Source: Martelella alba
GTDB taxonomy: Bacteria; Pseudomonadota; Alphaproteobacteria; Rhizobiales; Rhizobiaceae
DNA length: 64,000 nt
Reading direction: 5' to 3'
NCBI RefSeq assembly: GCF_006516955.1
Contig: NZ_VHLG01000012.1
Coordinates: 165,641-229,640 of the forward strand
This document shows, in pieces, positions 40,080-49,067 of the stretch. Position 1 is the first letter of the stretch. Each line of letters starts with the position of its first letter. The position numbers and the translations under genes were made by a program. The notes beneath the pieces were generated by a model. The model saw only the letters and a list, made by a program, of their open reading frames with translations. It searched no databases and was not told the DNA's origin.

Positions 40080-41321
40080 ATGTCTGACCTGATTTCAGCC
40101 TTTGTCGAGGAAGCGCGGGCGGTCTCGCTGGATGTGGTTGCCGATCTGTTTGGCCGGGCGGCGATGCGCGGCAGCGAATGGACCGGGCCTTGCCCGCTTG
40201 CAGGTGGCAAGGATGCCTATGCGGTCAATGTGATCAAGGGTGTCTGGAACTGCCGAAAGTGCGGGACGGGCGGGCATGATGCGATTTCGCTGGTCGCCCA
40301 TGAATGCGGCTTTGATCTCTCCAGTCGTTCCGGCTTTCTCGGTGCCTGCGCGGAAGTTCTCGGCCGGCCGGTACCTGATCCCGATCAGCGCGAAAGCGAT
40401 GAGGAGCGGCAGGCGCGGGAAGCGCGGGCGGAACGGATGCGCGCCGAGGCGCAGGCGAAAGCACAGGATGCCGAGGAACGGAAACAGTATTTTCGTGACC
40501 GGGCCATTGTGCGGGCGCGCAACATCTATCTGAACGATCGCCATATCGTTGCGCCGGGCGCGGCGTTGATGGTACGGGATTATCTGCGTTTTCGCACGGG
40601 GTTCACGATGCCGGAAGCCGTGTTTGAAAGCATCCGCTATGACCGGCACCATACCTATTGGCATGGCCGGGACGAACGCGGATACCTCCGGGCGATCCAT
40701 ACCGGCGCGGCGATGCTGGCGCCCATTGTTGACCTCACGGGCAAGGTGTTCGGCTGCCATGAGACATGGATCGACCTTAAGGTCGAGCCGAAACGGCGGC
40801 CCCTGCTGATCGATGACAAGGGCGAACGTCTGCCCACCAAAAAGATGCAAGGCCAGCACAAGGGCATGCTGATCCCGGTGCTTGGTGACCTGGGCTCAAG
40901 CCGTTGGGTGATTGCCGAGGGGATCGAGAATGTCGCCGCCGTGGCCGGGCTTGAGGGCTTTCGGGCCGATACCTTCTATTGCGCGGCCGGGTCGCTTGGC
41001 AATCTCGCCGGGCCTGCCGCTTCGAAGGAACGCCACCCGACGCTGGTCAATATCGACAAGCGTGGCGCGCGGCGGCCGGCGATGGTTCCGGGGCCGATCC
41101 CTAAACCCGATCAGGATGCATCTGACGCGCTTCAGGTGCCGGGCCATGTCGATGTCCTCGTGCTGATCGGCGACGGCGACAGCGAGAAAATCATGACGAC
41201 ATGCGCGATGGAACGCGCGGAACTGAGGCTTTCAGCGCCAGGGCGGACGGTGACCACGGAATGGGCACCTAAGAGCGCCGGCGACTTTTCTGAATATTGC
41301 ATGGGGATGGCCGATGGCTGA
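40080..41321 (+). CDS. Phage primase with zinc finger and TOPRIM-like domain
   Basis: 413 residues. An N-terminal zinc-binding region (CPLAGGKDAYAV...NCRKCGTGGHDAI, about residues 38-70) matches DnaG/gp4-type primases and P4-alpha relatives. A charged helical linker follows (about 105-145), then a catalytic region with VIAEGIENVAAVAGLEGF, a TOPRIM-like strand with its Glu-Gly, and LVLIGDGDSEK with the DxD. It makes RNA primers for phage replication. Overlaps the SF3 helicase by 8 bases. Its promoter lies in the shared hicA/primase intergenic region. Confidence 0.85.
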   Translation: MSDLISAFVEEARAVSLDVVADLFGRAAMRGSEWTGPCPLAGGKDAYAVNVIKGVWNCRKCGTGGHDAISLVAHECGFDLSSRSGFLGACAEVLGRPVPDPDQRESDEERQAREARAERMRAEAQAKAQDAEERKQYFRDRAIVRARNIYLNDRHIVAPGAALMVRDYLRFRTGFTMPEAVFESIRYDRHHTYWHGRDERGYLRAIHTGAAMLAPIVDLTGKVFGCHETWIDLKVEPKRRPLLIDDKGERLPTKKMQGQHKGMLIPVLGDLGSSRWVIAEGIENVAAVAGLEGFRADTFYCAAGSLGNLAGPAASKERHPTLVNIDKRGARRPAMVPGPIPKPDQDASDALQVPGHVDVLVLIGDGDSEKIMTTCAMERAELRLSAPGRTVTTEWAPKSAGDFSEYCMGMADG

Positions 41322-43110
41322 TAACAAGAAGACGGGCGGGCTATCGCCGGAAGCATTGGCGGCAATTGCAAAGCGGGAGGCCAAACAGGCCGCCTATCTG
41401 AAAAACCCGGACCCCTTGCCGATTTCAGAACCGGAAGCCGAAGAACCCTTCCTTGAACTCTCGCCTGAGGAGATCATGGAAGAATGCGCCTTGCTGCCCG
41501 AAACAGACCTCGGCAATGCAAACCGTCTGCTGACGCGCTTCGGCGACAGGATGCACCATGTCACCCATGTCGGTTGGCATGGTTTCGACGGCAAGCGCTG
41601 GCTTGAGGATCAGTCTGGTGCCGTGGTGCGGGTAATGGCGCACCGCACGGCCGAACTGATCGAAGATGAGGCCATCAAGCTTGACTGCAGCGAGAGCGAG
41701 CGTGCCGATATCGAGGCCGGGAAGATAGCGCGTGAAGAAATGAAGGCGCTTGGCAAGCCCGGCAAGGGCTGGGATGCCGACAAGCTCAAACAGTTCGAAG
41801 GCCTGCAGAAGCTGATCGACGCGGGCGAGCTTGCCGATAAGGCACGGCGCGGCCGGCAATCATCGCGGCATAACCATGCCAAAAGCTCGGCCGGTTCTTC
41901 CAAGATCAACAATATGATGGCTGAGGCGGTGCCCTATTGCTCGATAGCGGTGCAGGATCTGAATACGGATCTATATGCTTTTAACACCCAAAACGGCACG
42001 TTGCGCTTCTACTCCGCCACTGTGGACGGCAGGACGGCTTGGCGCTGCCGTCTCGATAAGCACCGCTCGAAGGATCTGCTTTCGAAGCTTGCCGAGGCCG
42101 ATGTGATTGCGGATGCCCCATGTCACCTGTTCTCGCAGTTCCTCATTCGGGTGATGCCGGATCCTGACAAGCGGGCCTTCCTGCAACGCTATATGGGCTA
42201 TTGCCTTCTGGGGCTGACCGGTGAGCAATGCCTTGTCTTCTTCTACGGGGCAGGGCGAAACGGCAAATCGACCTTTGTTGACCTCATGGTCGAGATCCTC
42301 GGCGACTACGCCGTCTCCATGTCGATTGACAGCTTTGCCGGTGACAGCAAGCGCGGTGGCGCCGAGGCCACGCCGGATCTCGCCCGCCTGCCGGGTGCGC
42401 GCCTTGTGGCGGCATCCGAGCCGGAAATGGGTGTCCAGCTGAAGGATGCGTTGATCAAGACCTTGACCGGAGGCGAGCCAATTGCCGTGCGGCGCCTGCA
42501 TCAGGATTTCTTCGAGCTGGTCCCGCACTTCAAGATCATCCTTTCGGGTAACCATAAGCCCCAGATCCGCGACGATAGCGACGGGATCTGGCGGCGCGTG
42601 CATCTGGTGCCGTGGGAAATCCAGATCCCTGAAGAAGAAGTTGACCGCGACCTGCCGCGCAAGCTGCGGCAGGAACGTGACGGGGTTCTCGCCTGGATGA
42701 TCAAGGGCGCGCTGGACTACCTCGATACCGGGCTGCGGGTGCCCGACAGCATCCGGCTTGCAACGGCAGAATACCGGGAAGAGAGCGACCCGATCGGGGC
42801 ATTTCTGCGCAATGCCTGCGATATCACCGGGTCCGACAGCGATATGGAGCGGCCGGACACCATGTTTGATGGCTATGCGCGCTATGCGGCCCGTGAAGGG
42901 CTTTCTGACTTCAAGAAATCAACCTTTGCGAGACGTCTGCCAGATCAGACGCGCAAGACATGGAAAGGACCGGATGGCTTGATGCATTCGTTTCGCAAGG
43001 CGCGCTCCAATGGCGCAATCTACTTTGGCATTCGCATCAGGGATGAATGGCGAAATGAGAGGCAGGGCGGATATGCGCCAACGTCAGACGACCTGCCCGA
43101 AGCATTTTAG
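41314..43110 (+). CDS. D5/P4-family SF3 replicative helicase
   Basis: 598 residues. The first 230 residues are helical and charged (Lys/Ser-rich at about 180-195, RRGRQSSRHNHAKSSAGSS). Then a D5_N region and the SF3 helicase AAA+ core: Walker A FFYGAGRNGKST (about residue 310), Walker B region ARLVAASEPEMG, sensor IILSGNHKPQIRDDSDGIWR with Asn and the following RRVHLVPW arginine-finger stretch. It unwinds phage DNA as a hexamer loaded at an origin. The C-terminal part (about 480-598) is probably origin binding. The GGACG/CGTCC region begins 33 bases after its stop. Confidence 0.93.
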   Translation: MADNKKTGGLSPEALAAIAKREAKQAAYLKNPDPLPISEPEAEEPFLELSPEEIMEECALLPETDLGNANRLLTRFGDRMHHVTHVGWHGFDGKRWLEDQSGAVVRVMAHRTAELIEDEAIKLDCSESERADIEAGKIAREEMKALGKPGKGWDADKLKQFEGLQKLIDAGELADKARRGRQSSRHNHAKSSAGSSKINNMMAEAVPYCSIAVQDLNTDLYAFNTQNGTLRFYSATVDGRTAWRCRLDKHRSKDLLSKLAEADVIADAPCHLFSQFLIRVMPDPDKRAFLQRYMGYCLLGLTGEQCLVFFYGAGRNGKSTFVDLMVEILGDYAVSMSIDSFAGDSKRGGAEATPDLARLPGARLVAASEPEMGVQLKDALIKTLTGGEPIAVRRLHQDFFELVPHFKIILSGNHKPQIRDDSDGIWRRVHLVPWEIQIPEEEVDRDLPRKLRQERDGVLAWMIKGALDYLDTGLRVPDSIRLATAEYREESDPIGAFLRNACDITGSDSDMERPDTMFDGYARYAAREGLSDFKKSTFARRLPDQTRKTWKGPDGLMHSFRKARSNGAIYFGIRIRDEWRNERQGGYAPTSDDLPEAF

Positions 43111-43140
43111 GGCTTGAACCCGGACCCTTTGTTGTGTCAC

Positions 43141-43501
43141 GCAGGACGTCTAGCAGCGTATCCGCCCATGAGTTCGGCCTGAAGGTTTGGACGGCGGACG
43201 GCAAGGACGGCTAGCCATCACAAGCGGACGGGAACGATTTCCTAAGGGTCCGGCGAATTCGATTTTAAATCAGATGGTTATGCAAGTGTGGACGGCTAGG
43301 ACGGATAATCTGGATGTTTATGTGATGCGCGCGCGTCAAAAAGGCCATGTTGAGAAAACAAAGGCCTCATCACATAAACATGGATTTTACCCGTCCTATC
43401 CGTCCATATCTATGTAAGATGTTGATATTTATTGATTAAATATCGTCTCTACACGTCCATCTATCCGTCCATTTGAAAACTCTAGACGTCCTAGACGTCC
43501 A
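43141..43501. repeat. GGACG/CGTCC repeat cluster with long inverted repeat, candidate phage origin
   Basis: Seven GGACG copies (43144, 43189, 43196, 43205, 43226, 43290, 43299) are followed by six CGTCC copies (43392, 43401, 43454, 43466, 43487, 43496): all left copies point one way, all right copies the other. Core: a 38-base arm at 43290-43327 pairs with 43368-43405 at 32 of 38 positions around a 40-base centre that has its own AGGCC/GGCCT stem. CTATCCGTCCAT is repeated at 43396 and 43461. CTAGACGTC is repeated head to tail at 43482 and 43491, and its inverse GGACGTCTAG opens the region at 43144. The 410-base gap 43111-43522 has no credible gene. Next to primase and helicase genes it suits an iteron-type origin (inference). 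Confidence 0.8.
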
Positions 43502-43522
43502 AATCAGCGGAAAGGCTTCGAA

Positions 43523-44317
43523 ATGAAGAAGGTTGCGATCAATGAGCTTCTGACATGGGCTTTCACGGAAGAGCTTTGCAAGGAAGGGGCAGGGCCTAAG
43601 GCCTCGCTCGGCCCGGCCATGATCAAGAGTGCATGGTCGGCCATGTCGGAAGTGGAGACTTTGGGCACGGTCGTGGATCGCTCACCCAATGGCTTTGGCG
43701 TGATCCCGGCAGCGATTGACCTCGGCGAGCCGCATGAGGATGCGCTGAAGGTTGCCGAGGCCGTGCGGGCGCTGACGAAAGAAGGTTTCGACATTCCCGA
43801 CAGCTGGCAGCCATTCCCGGAATGGGATGATGAGCGTGGGCTGATCGCCGCCGAGGTGGCCCGGGTGATGATGCATGAGAAGATGCGCGGCCAGCGCCGC
43901 ACCGGCCGGCACGCCTATAACCTGATTGTCACATGCGCGGTGCTGAAGCACGGCCCGGACTGGCACGCCGAGCGCCCGGCCGAACAGATGATCATGCGGC
44001 AGGGCAAGCCCGCCTGGTTCATGATGAAACGCATGAAGGATAGCTTCGGCAATTGGCGTGAATATGAGGTTGATGGTTATGACCGCAAGGCACAACGGCC
44101 ACGGAAGGGCGCCTATCGTAAGTACGAACTGGCGGAACCACTGCGAGGGGCGATCATTGCCAGAATTGACTGGCTGGTCTGGCGCTCGGCTCTGAAGTTG
44201 TTGGAGCGGGAACTGGCAGGGCAGCTGACGCGAAGCAGTTTGCTGTCGATAGCTTTTGATTCACAACCATGGAACATTCGGCAGGCGGTCAAAGTTCAAG
44301 TAACTGAAAACGCTTGA
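43523..44317 (+). CDS. Hypothetical phage protein downstream of the candidate origin
   Basis: 264 residues, hydrophilic. No family recognised. N-terminal helices (INELLTWAFTEELCKEGAGP), a central region with DIPDSWQPFPEWDDERGLIA and a basic stretch near EYEVDGYDRKAQRPRKGAYR. Follows the repeat region with GGAAAGG before the ATG. Might be an antitermination or replication accessory protein by position (weak inference). Confidence 0.7.
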   Translation: MKKVAINELLTWAFTEELCKEGAGPKASLGPAMIKSAWSAMSEVETLGTVVDRSPNGFGVIPAAIDLGEPHEDALKVAEAVRALTKEGFDIPDSWQPFPEWDDERGLIAAEVARVMMHEKMRGQRRTGRHAYNLIVTCAVLKHGPDWHAERPAEQMIMRQGKPAWFMMKRMKDSFGNWREYEVDGYDRKAQRPRKGAYRKYELAEPLRGAIIARIDWLVWRSALKLLERELAGQLTRSSLLSIAFDSQPWNIRQAVKVQVTENA

Positions 44318-44396
44318 TAAAATCCATGTCACTTTTTCCTTGATCTGCGGCAGCTATTTGACATAGCTTGAGCACACTGAAAAAGATCAGAAAACA

Positions 44397-44431
44397 CCCG
44401 CTTCGGCAGCCGCCTGAGCGGGTTTTGTTTT
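44397..44431 (+). terminator. Terminator between early and late prophage regions
   Basis: Stem CCCGCT (44397-44402) / AGCGGG (44417-44422), 14-base loop, followed by TTTTGTTTTGG. It separates the replication region from the HNH/terminase genes and ends just before the HNH start. Confidence 0.75.
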
Positions 44432-44440
44432 GGCGGATAT

Positions 44441-44824
44441 ATGCCCTTCACCAAATCACCGCACACCAGACGGACCCGCTCGGGGCTGGCCGGTTCGCCG
44501 CGCCTGCTTGGCGGCACGGCGCCGGCATTGCTGAACCCGTCGATCCTGACGGGCGAGGGCGGCGAGCGGCGGCGGGATCAGGTGGTGGCGTGGCGCAGCT
44601 GGTACAAGACGACGCGCTGGCAGAAGCTGCGCTGGTCGGTGCTGAAGCGGGACGGTTTCACCTGCGCCATGTGCGGCAAGGTCGAGGCGGATACGAGCCA
44701 GCTCGTTGCCGACCATATGACCCCGCACCGTGGTGACGCGGTGCTGTTCTGGGACCGCGACAACCTGCAATGCCTGTGCAAGACCTGCCACGACAGCGAG
44801 AAACAGCGGGCCGAGCGGGCCTGA
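44441..44824 (+). CDS. HNH endonuclease adjoining terminase
   Basis: 127 residues. Zinc-binding Cys pairs FTCAMCGK and CLCKTC frame the HNH core ADHMTPHRGD...FWDRDNLQ. HNH proteins beside the terminase genes take part in DNA cutting during packaging in cos-type HK97-like phages. The first 50 residues are basic. The cos site would be expected close by; I cannot locate it by eye. Confidence 0.92.
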   Translation: MPFTKSPHTRRTRSGLAGSPRLLGGTAPALLNPSILTGEGGERRRDQVVAWRSWYKTTRWQKLRWSVLKRDGFTCAMCGKVEADTSQLVADHMTPHRGDAVLFWDRDNLQCLCKTCHDSEKQRAERA

Positions 44825-44909
44825 GCGCCGAGGCAGGGGGGCGGGTCTGACGTTCAAGGGGCTTTACACCCCAGACCCGCGCCCCTCACATCTGGAGAGT
44901 TTTTTTCCC

Positions 44910-45410
44910 GTGGCTGACGATTTTTCCGACGATGAGATCAAGCGCGACCTGTTCGGCAATCCATCGCTGCCGATTCGTGACCGTCGCGGTCGCAAGTCCT
45001 TTAGAAAAGATAAGGAAAATCAGGACTTTGTGATGGCGCGTGCGGCCGATGGCTGGAGCCAGAAGCGGATTGCCGAGGATATGGGCATCGATGAGAAGAC
45101 ACTGAGAAAGTATTTTTCCCGTGAGCTTGAATATGGCCCGACCTTCGTGCGCGGCATGATGCTCGATGTTCTGATGAAGAGGGCGCGGGAGGGACACGTC
45201 CCCTCGATCAAGCTTTTAGCCGACTGGCACAAGGATGCCGGGCCGCAGGCCCCGCGCAATGCCCGGCCCGACAAAGGCGCGGAGAAGGACGAGGACGGCG
45301 AGGAGGCTCCGAGCCGCCTCGGCAAGAAGGAACGCGAAGCGCTCGAAGCGCAGGACGTTCCCGACAATTACGGCGAGATCTTCGACCGGATGAGCCAGCA
45401 CCGGCACTGA
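44910..45410 (+). CDS. Terminase small subunit
   Basis: 166 residues from a GTG with GGAGAG upstream. An HTH (FVMARAADGWSQKRIAEDMG then DEKTLRKYFSREL) binds packaging-site DNA. It is followed by a helix (FVRGMMLDVLMKRAREGHVP) and a long charged C-terminal tail (KGAEKDEDGEE). A frame upstream to 44730 is antisense-free but overlaps the HNH gene, so I do not use it. It lies between HNH and the large subunit, as in HK97-type phages. Confidence 0.85.
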   Translation: MADDFSDDEIKRDLFGNPSLPIRDRRGRKSFRKDKENQDFVMARAADGWSQKRIAEDMGIDEKTLRKYFSRELEYGPTFVRGMMLDVLMKRAREGHVPSIKLLADWHKDAGPQAPRNARPDKGAEKDEDGEEAPSRLGKKEREALEAQDVPDNYGEIFDRMSQHRH

Positions 45411-45421
45411 ACTGGTGAGAT

Positions 45422-47152
45422 ATGCAAAACCCGATTTCCTTTGCCTGCCCGGACTGGGAGGACAAGCTGAAGCGTGGCGAAACGCCGATCGCGGACCTGC
45501 CGCTTGATCCGGTGCTGGCCGAGGCGGCGGTCGATCTGTTCAACCTGATCCGGGTGCCGGATATTCCCGGCCAACCGACTATGGCGGAAGCGGGCGGCGA
45601 ATGGGTGCGCGATATCGTCCGCGCGGCTTTTGGTTCGTATGACCGGGAGAGCGGCAAGCGCTTCATTGGCGAGGTGTTCAACCTCGTGCCGAAGAAGAAT
45701 TCGAAGACGACCAATGCGGCAGCGCTGGGCCTGATCGCGATGATGATGAACCGGCGGCCGAATGTCGATGGGGTGATCATCGGCCCGACGCAGGAGGTTG
45801 CCGATAAATGCTTCGCCCAGGCCTCGGGCATGATCGCGGCGGATACGTATCTGTCGCGCCGGTTCAAGGTGATCGAGCACAAGAAAACGATCATCGACCG
45901 GCACAAGGATCCTGATACCGGCGTTGCGCTCAATACCAAGCTGAAGATCAAGTCCTTTGACCCGAAGGTGGTCACCGGCTCGATCCCGGCCTTTGCCATC
46001 ATCGACGAACTGCATCTGATGGCGGAAATGAAGGATGCGGCCCGCGTGATCGGGCAGATCCGGGGCGGGATGATCACCAATGATGACAGCCTGCTGATCA
46101 TCATCACCACGCAATCGGAGATCCCGCCGACCGGCGTGTTCAAGGACGAACTCGAATATGCGCGGGGCGTTCGCGACGGCAAGATCACCGAGGGCGTGCG
46201 CATGCTGCCGGTGCTCTACGAGTTCCCGCTGACCATGCAGGCCGATGAGAAGAAGACCTGGCGCAATCCGAACCTCTGGCCGATGGTGCTGCCGAACCTT
46301 GGCCGCTCGATCACGATCGAACGCCTTGTCGGCCTCTATCAGCAGGAACGCGACAAGGGCAAAGAGGCCGAGATCCGCTGGGCCTCGCAGCATCTGAACA
46401 TCCAGATCGGCGTCGGCATGCATGGCGATCAGTGGATCGGCGCCGAGAACTGGCCGCTCAGAGTGCGGCCGGGCCTGACATTCGAGACGATGCTCGATAT
46501 CTGCGACGTGATGGTTGCCGGTGGGGACGCGGGCGGGGCAGATGACCTGTTCGGCTTTGGTGTCATCGGTCGGGAACGGCAGACGGGCTGCTGGCTGTCA
46601 TGGTCATGGGCCTTCGCTCTGCCGATCCTGATGGAACGGCGCAAAAGCATCGCCCCGAAGATCGAGGAGCTGCAAAAGGCCGGTGATCTGACGGTGACCA
46701 AGACGGCCGGCGAACAGGTCGAGATCGTTGCCGATATCTGTTGCCGGATCCGCGATCGCGGGCTGTTTCCGAAAAAATCGGCAATCGGCCTTGATCCCCA
46801 TGGGGTTGCCGCCCTTGTCCATGCGCTGGAGCTTGAAGGCTTTGCGCCGAATGAGGCGGTGGTGCCGGTCGGGCAGGGTTACAAGCTGAACGGGGCGATC
46901 AAGGGGCTGGAGCGGCGTCTCTTCGATGGCAATTTCCAGCATGGCGGACAGGCGCTGATGAACTGGTGCGTCGGCAATGCCAAGGCCGAGAAACGCGGCA
47001 ACAATGTCTATATCACCAAGGAAAGCGCCGGCACGGCCAAGATCGATCCGCTGATCGCGCTGTTCAATGCGGCGATGCTGATGGACATGAACCCGGTGGC
47101 CGATGAGAGCCGGAATAACCGCAACAGCTATTTCCAACATCTGGGAGCCTGA
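45422..47152 (+). CDS. Terminase large subunit
   Basis: 576 residues. N-terminal ATPase with a deviant Walker A (LVPKKNSKTTNAAALGLIA, about residue 90) and Walker B FAIIDELHLMAEM (about 190) as in Terminase_1/HK97 proteins; coupling motif SLLIIITTQSE. The C-terminal nuclease domain starts near MVAGGDAGGADDLFGFGV with Asp residues of the RNase H-like active site; a further IGLDPHGVAALVHAL stretch follows. Packages DNA into proheads through the portal. Confidence 0.95.
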   Translation: MQNPISFACPDWEDKLKRGETPIADLPLDPVLAEAAVDLFNLIRVPDIPGQPTMAEAGGEWVRDIVRAAFGSYDRESGKRFIGEVFNLVPKKNSKTTNAAALGLIAMMMNRRPNVDGVIIGPTQEVADKCFAQASGMIAADTYLSRRFKVIEHKKTIIDRHKDPDTGVALNTKLKIKSFDPKVVTGSIPAFAIIDELHLMAEMKDAARVIGQIRGGMITNDDSLLIIITTQSEIPPTGVFKDELEYARGVRDGKITEGVRMLPVLYEFPLTMQADEKKTWRNPNLWPMVLPNLGRSITIERLVGLYQQERDKGKEAEIRWASQHLNIQIGVGMHGDQWIGAENWPLRVRPGLTFETMLDICDVMVAGGDAGGADDLFGFGVIGRERQTGCWLSWSWAFALPILMERRKSIAPKIEELQKAGDLTVTKTAGEQVEIVADICCRIRDRGLFPKKSAIGLDPHGVAALVHALELEGFAPNEAVVPVGQGYKLNGAIKGLERRLFDGNFQHGGQALMNWCVGNAKAEKRGNNVYITKESAGTAKIDPLIALFNAAMLMDMNPVADESRNNRNSYFQHLGA

Positions 47153-47155
47153 TCC

Positions 47156-48385
47156 GTGGGCGTCATGCAAAAAGCGCTGTCCCTTGTCGGGCTGGCGCGC
47201 AAATCCGATTCCGTCAGATGGACGGATGAGCGCGGCCAGCGCGGTTCGGTAGGCGATGCCGGTGAGGTGGTAACACCTGACAATGCGCTCGGGCTTTCCG
47301 CCGTCTGGGCCTGCGCCAATCTGGTGTCCGGCACGATCTCGTCGCTTCCCTTCGAGGTCTATCGCAAGGGCAGTGATGGTTATGCTGCCGTTGCGGGTGA
47401 TCACCCACTGCATGGCGTGATCCATGAGAACCCGAACTATGATCAGACGGCGCTCGATTTCTGGGACTATCTCGGGCTTTCGATCGAGCTGCGCGGCAAT
47501 GGCTTTGCGGCGGTGAAGCGTTCGGGCGGCAGGGTAACGGCGCTGGAGCCGATCCATCCCGGCGCCATGCATGTGAGGCGGCTGGCGAGCGGTGCGCTTG
47601 AATATCGCTGGAACGATGAGAGCGGCAAAGGCCACACCGGCACGGATCGCGATGTGCTGCATATTCGCGGCCCCGGCGGCAATCCGCTCGGCGGCATGTC
47701 GACGCTGCAGTTCGGCCATAACGCCTTTTCCGCAGCGCTGGCGGCAGAACGGGCGGCCGGTGGCATGTTCAGGAACGGGCTTCGCCCCTCCGGTGTCTTC
47801 ACCTTTGAGGACTGGCTGACGCAGGAACAGAGAACGGTCGCCGAAGAAAAGCTGATCGAGAAATATGTCGGCGCCATGAATGCCGGGCGGCCGATCATCC
47901 TGGAGGGCGGTACCAAATATCAAAACCTGTCGATCTCGCCGGAAGATGCGCAGATGCTGGAGACACGGCAGTTCTCGATCGAGGAGATCTGCCGCTTCTT
48001 TCAGGTGCCGCCGGTGCTGATCGGCCATGCCGGATCGGCGACCGCCTGGCCGACCAGTGTCGAGCAGCAGATCATCATGTTCCAGACCTTCTATCTCAGA
48101 AAGCGTCTGAAGCGGATCGAGCAGGCGGTGACGAAACAGCTGCTGACGGCGGAAGACCGGGCGCAGGGCTATTCGGCGCGCTTCAACATGGAAGGCCTGT
48201 TGCGCGGTGACAGTGCGGCGCGCTCGGGCTTCTATCAGACCATGACCAATATCGGCGCCATGACGATCAACGAGGTCCGCGCGCGGGAAAACATGCGCGC
48301 GATTGCGGGCGGGGATGTGCCGCGCATGCAGATGCAGAACGTGCCGATCACTGAAACCGGAAAGGATGCCGGCAATGGAAACTAA
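47156..48385 (+). CDS. HK97-family portal protein
   Basis: 409 residues from a GTG 3 bases past the terminase stop, so coupled. Seen: ALGLSAVWACANLVSGTISS, SLPFEVYRK, HPLHGVIHENPN, LHIRGPGGNPLGGMST, QFSIEEICRFFQVPPVLIGH, all typical for HK97-type portals. Forms the dodecameric ring at one capsid vertex. Its end overlaps the protease gene by 11 bases. Confidence 0.96.
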   Translation: MGVMQKALSLVGLARKSDSVRWTDERGQRGSVGDAGEVVTPDNALGLSAVWACANLVSGTISSLPFEVYRKGSDGYAAVAGDHPLHGVIHENPNYDQTALDFWDYLGLSIELRGNGFAAVKRSGGRVTALEPIHPGAMHVRRLASGALEYRWNDESGKGHTGTDRDVLHIRGPGGNPLGGMSTLQFGHNAFSAALAAERAAGGMFRNGLRPSGVFTFEDWLTQEQRTVAEEKLIEKYVGAMNAGRPIILEGGTKYQNLSISPEDAQMLETRQFSIEEICRFFQVPPVLIGHAGSATAWPTSVEQQIIMFQTFYLRKRLKRIEQAVTKQLLTAEDRAQGYSARFNMEGLLRGDSAARSGFYQTMTNIGAMTINEVRARENMRAIAGGDVPRMQMQNVPITETGKDAGNGN

Positions 48386-49028
48386 GGCTTTTGCGCTTGA
48401 TCTGAAGTCGGTGAGCGAGGCGGGCGTGATTGAGGGCTATGCCTCGATCTTCGGCAATGTCGATCTTGGCGGTGACAAGGTCATGCCCGGCGCCTTTGTC
48501 GACGGGCTGGTGAAGGCGCGTCAGACCGGCCGCAAGATCATGATGCTCTGGGATCATGATCCGAGCCAGCCGATCGGTGTCTGGGATGATCTCGCCGAAG
48601 ATGCCAAGGGTCTGAGGGGCAAGGGCCAGCTGGTCATGGATGTGCCGCGCGCGCGGGAGGTTCATGCGCTTATCAAGGCCGGTGCCATTGGCGGGCTGTC
48701 GATCGGCTACAAGACGAAATCCGCCGAGCCTGAGGGCAATGTCCGGCTGTTGAAGGCGCTTGATCTCTACGAGGTCTCGCCGGTTGTCTTCCCGATGAAT
48801 GAGCGGGCGAAGATCACCGCGGTCAAATCCGAGGGCAATGAGGATCTGGTGAACAAGCTTGCGGCCGGGGATCGGCTGAGCGAGCGGGAATTCGAGCGAC
48901 TGGTCAAGGGCCTTGGCCTCTCGAATTCGCAGGCGGAACGTGCCGCACGTCTCCACCTGAAGGGGCAGGGGGAGCCTGCCACAGCGGCAAATGAGGAAGC
49001 CCTGTTCTGGGCTGCCATGCGGGGCTGA
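48375..49028 (+). CDS. HK97-family prohead protease
   Basis: 217 residues, starting at the ATG 48375 with AAGGA 8 bases upstream; an upstream frame from 48303 lies in the portal gene. N-terminal EGYASIFGNVDLGGDKVMPGA is the family opening. The catalytic His is in MLWDHDPSQPIG, the Ser in GAIGGLSIGYKT. It clips the capsid delta-domain during maturation. A C-terminal extension (about 160-217) is helical. Confidence 0.94.
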   Translation: METKAFALDLKSVSEAGVIEGYASIFGNVDLGGDKVMPGAFVDGLVKARQTGRKIMMLWDHDPSQPIGVWDDLAEDAKGLRGKGQLVMDVPRAREVHALIKAGAIGGLSIGYKTKSAEPEGNVRLLKALDLYEVSPVVFPMNERAKITAVKSEGNEDLVNKLAAGDRLSEREFERLVKGLGLSNSQAERAARLHLKGQGEPATAANEEALFWAAMRG

Positions 49029-49067
49029 CGCTCCCTTTACTCCACCGAAAATCAGAAAGGATCGGCC

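Noticed and set aside
43187..43417. 76-codon open frame within the GGACG/CGTCC region
   Set aside because: It spans both arms of the inverted repeat, lacks a ribosome site and translates the repeats into low-information sequence.
43141..43501. CRISPR array
   Set aside because: Repeats are 5-12 bases, unevenly spaced and inverted around a centre, without uniform spacers or nearby cas genes.
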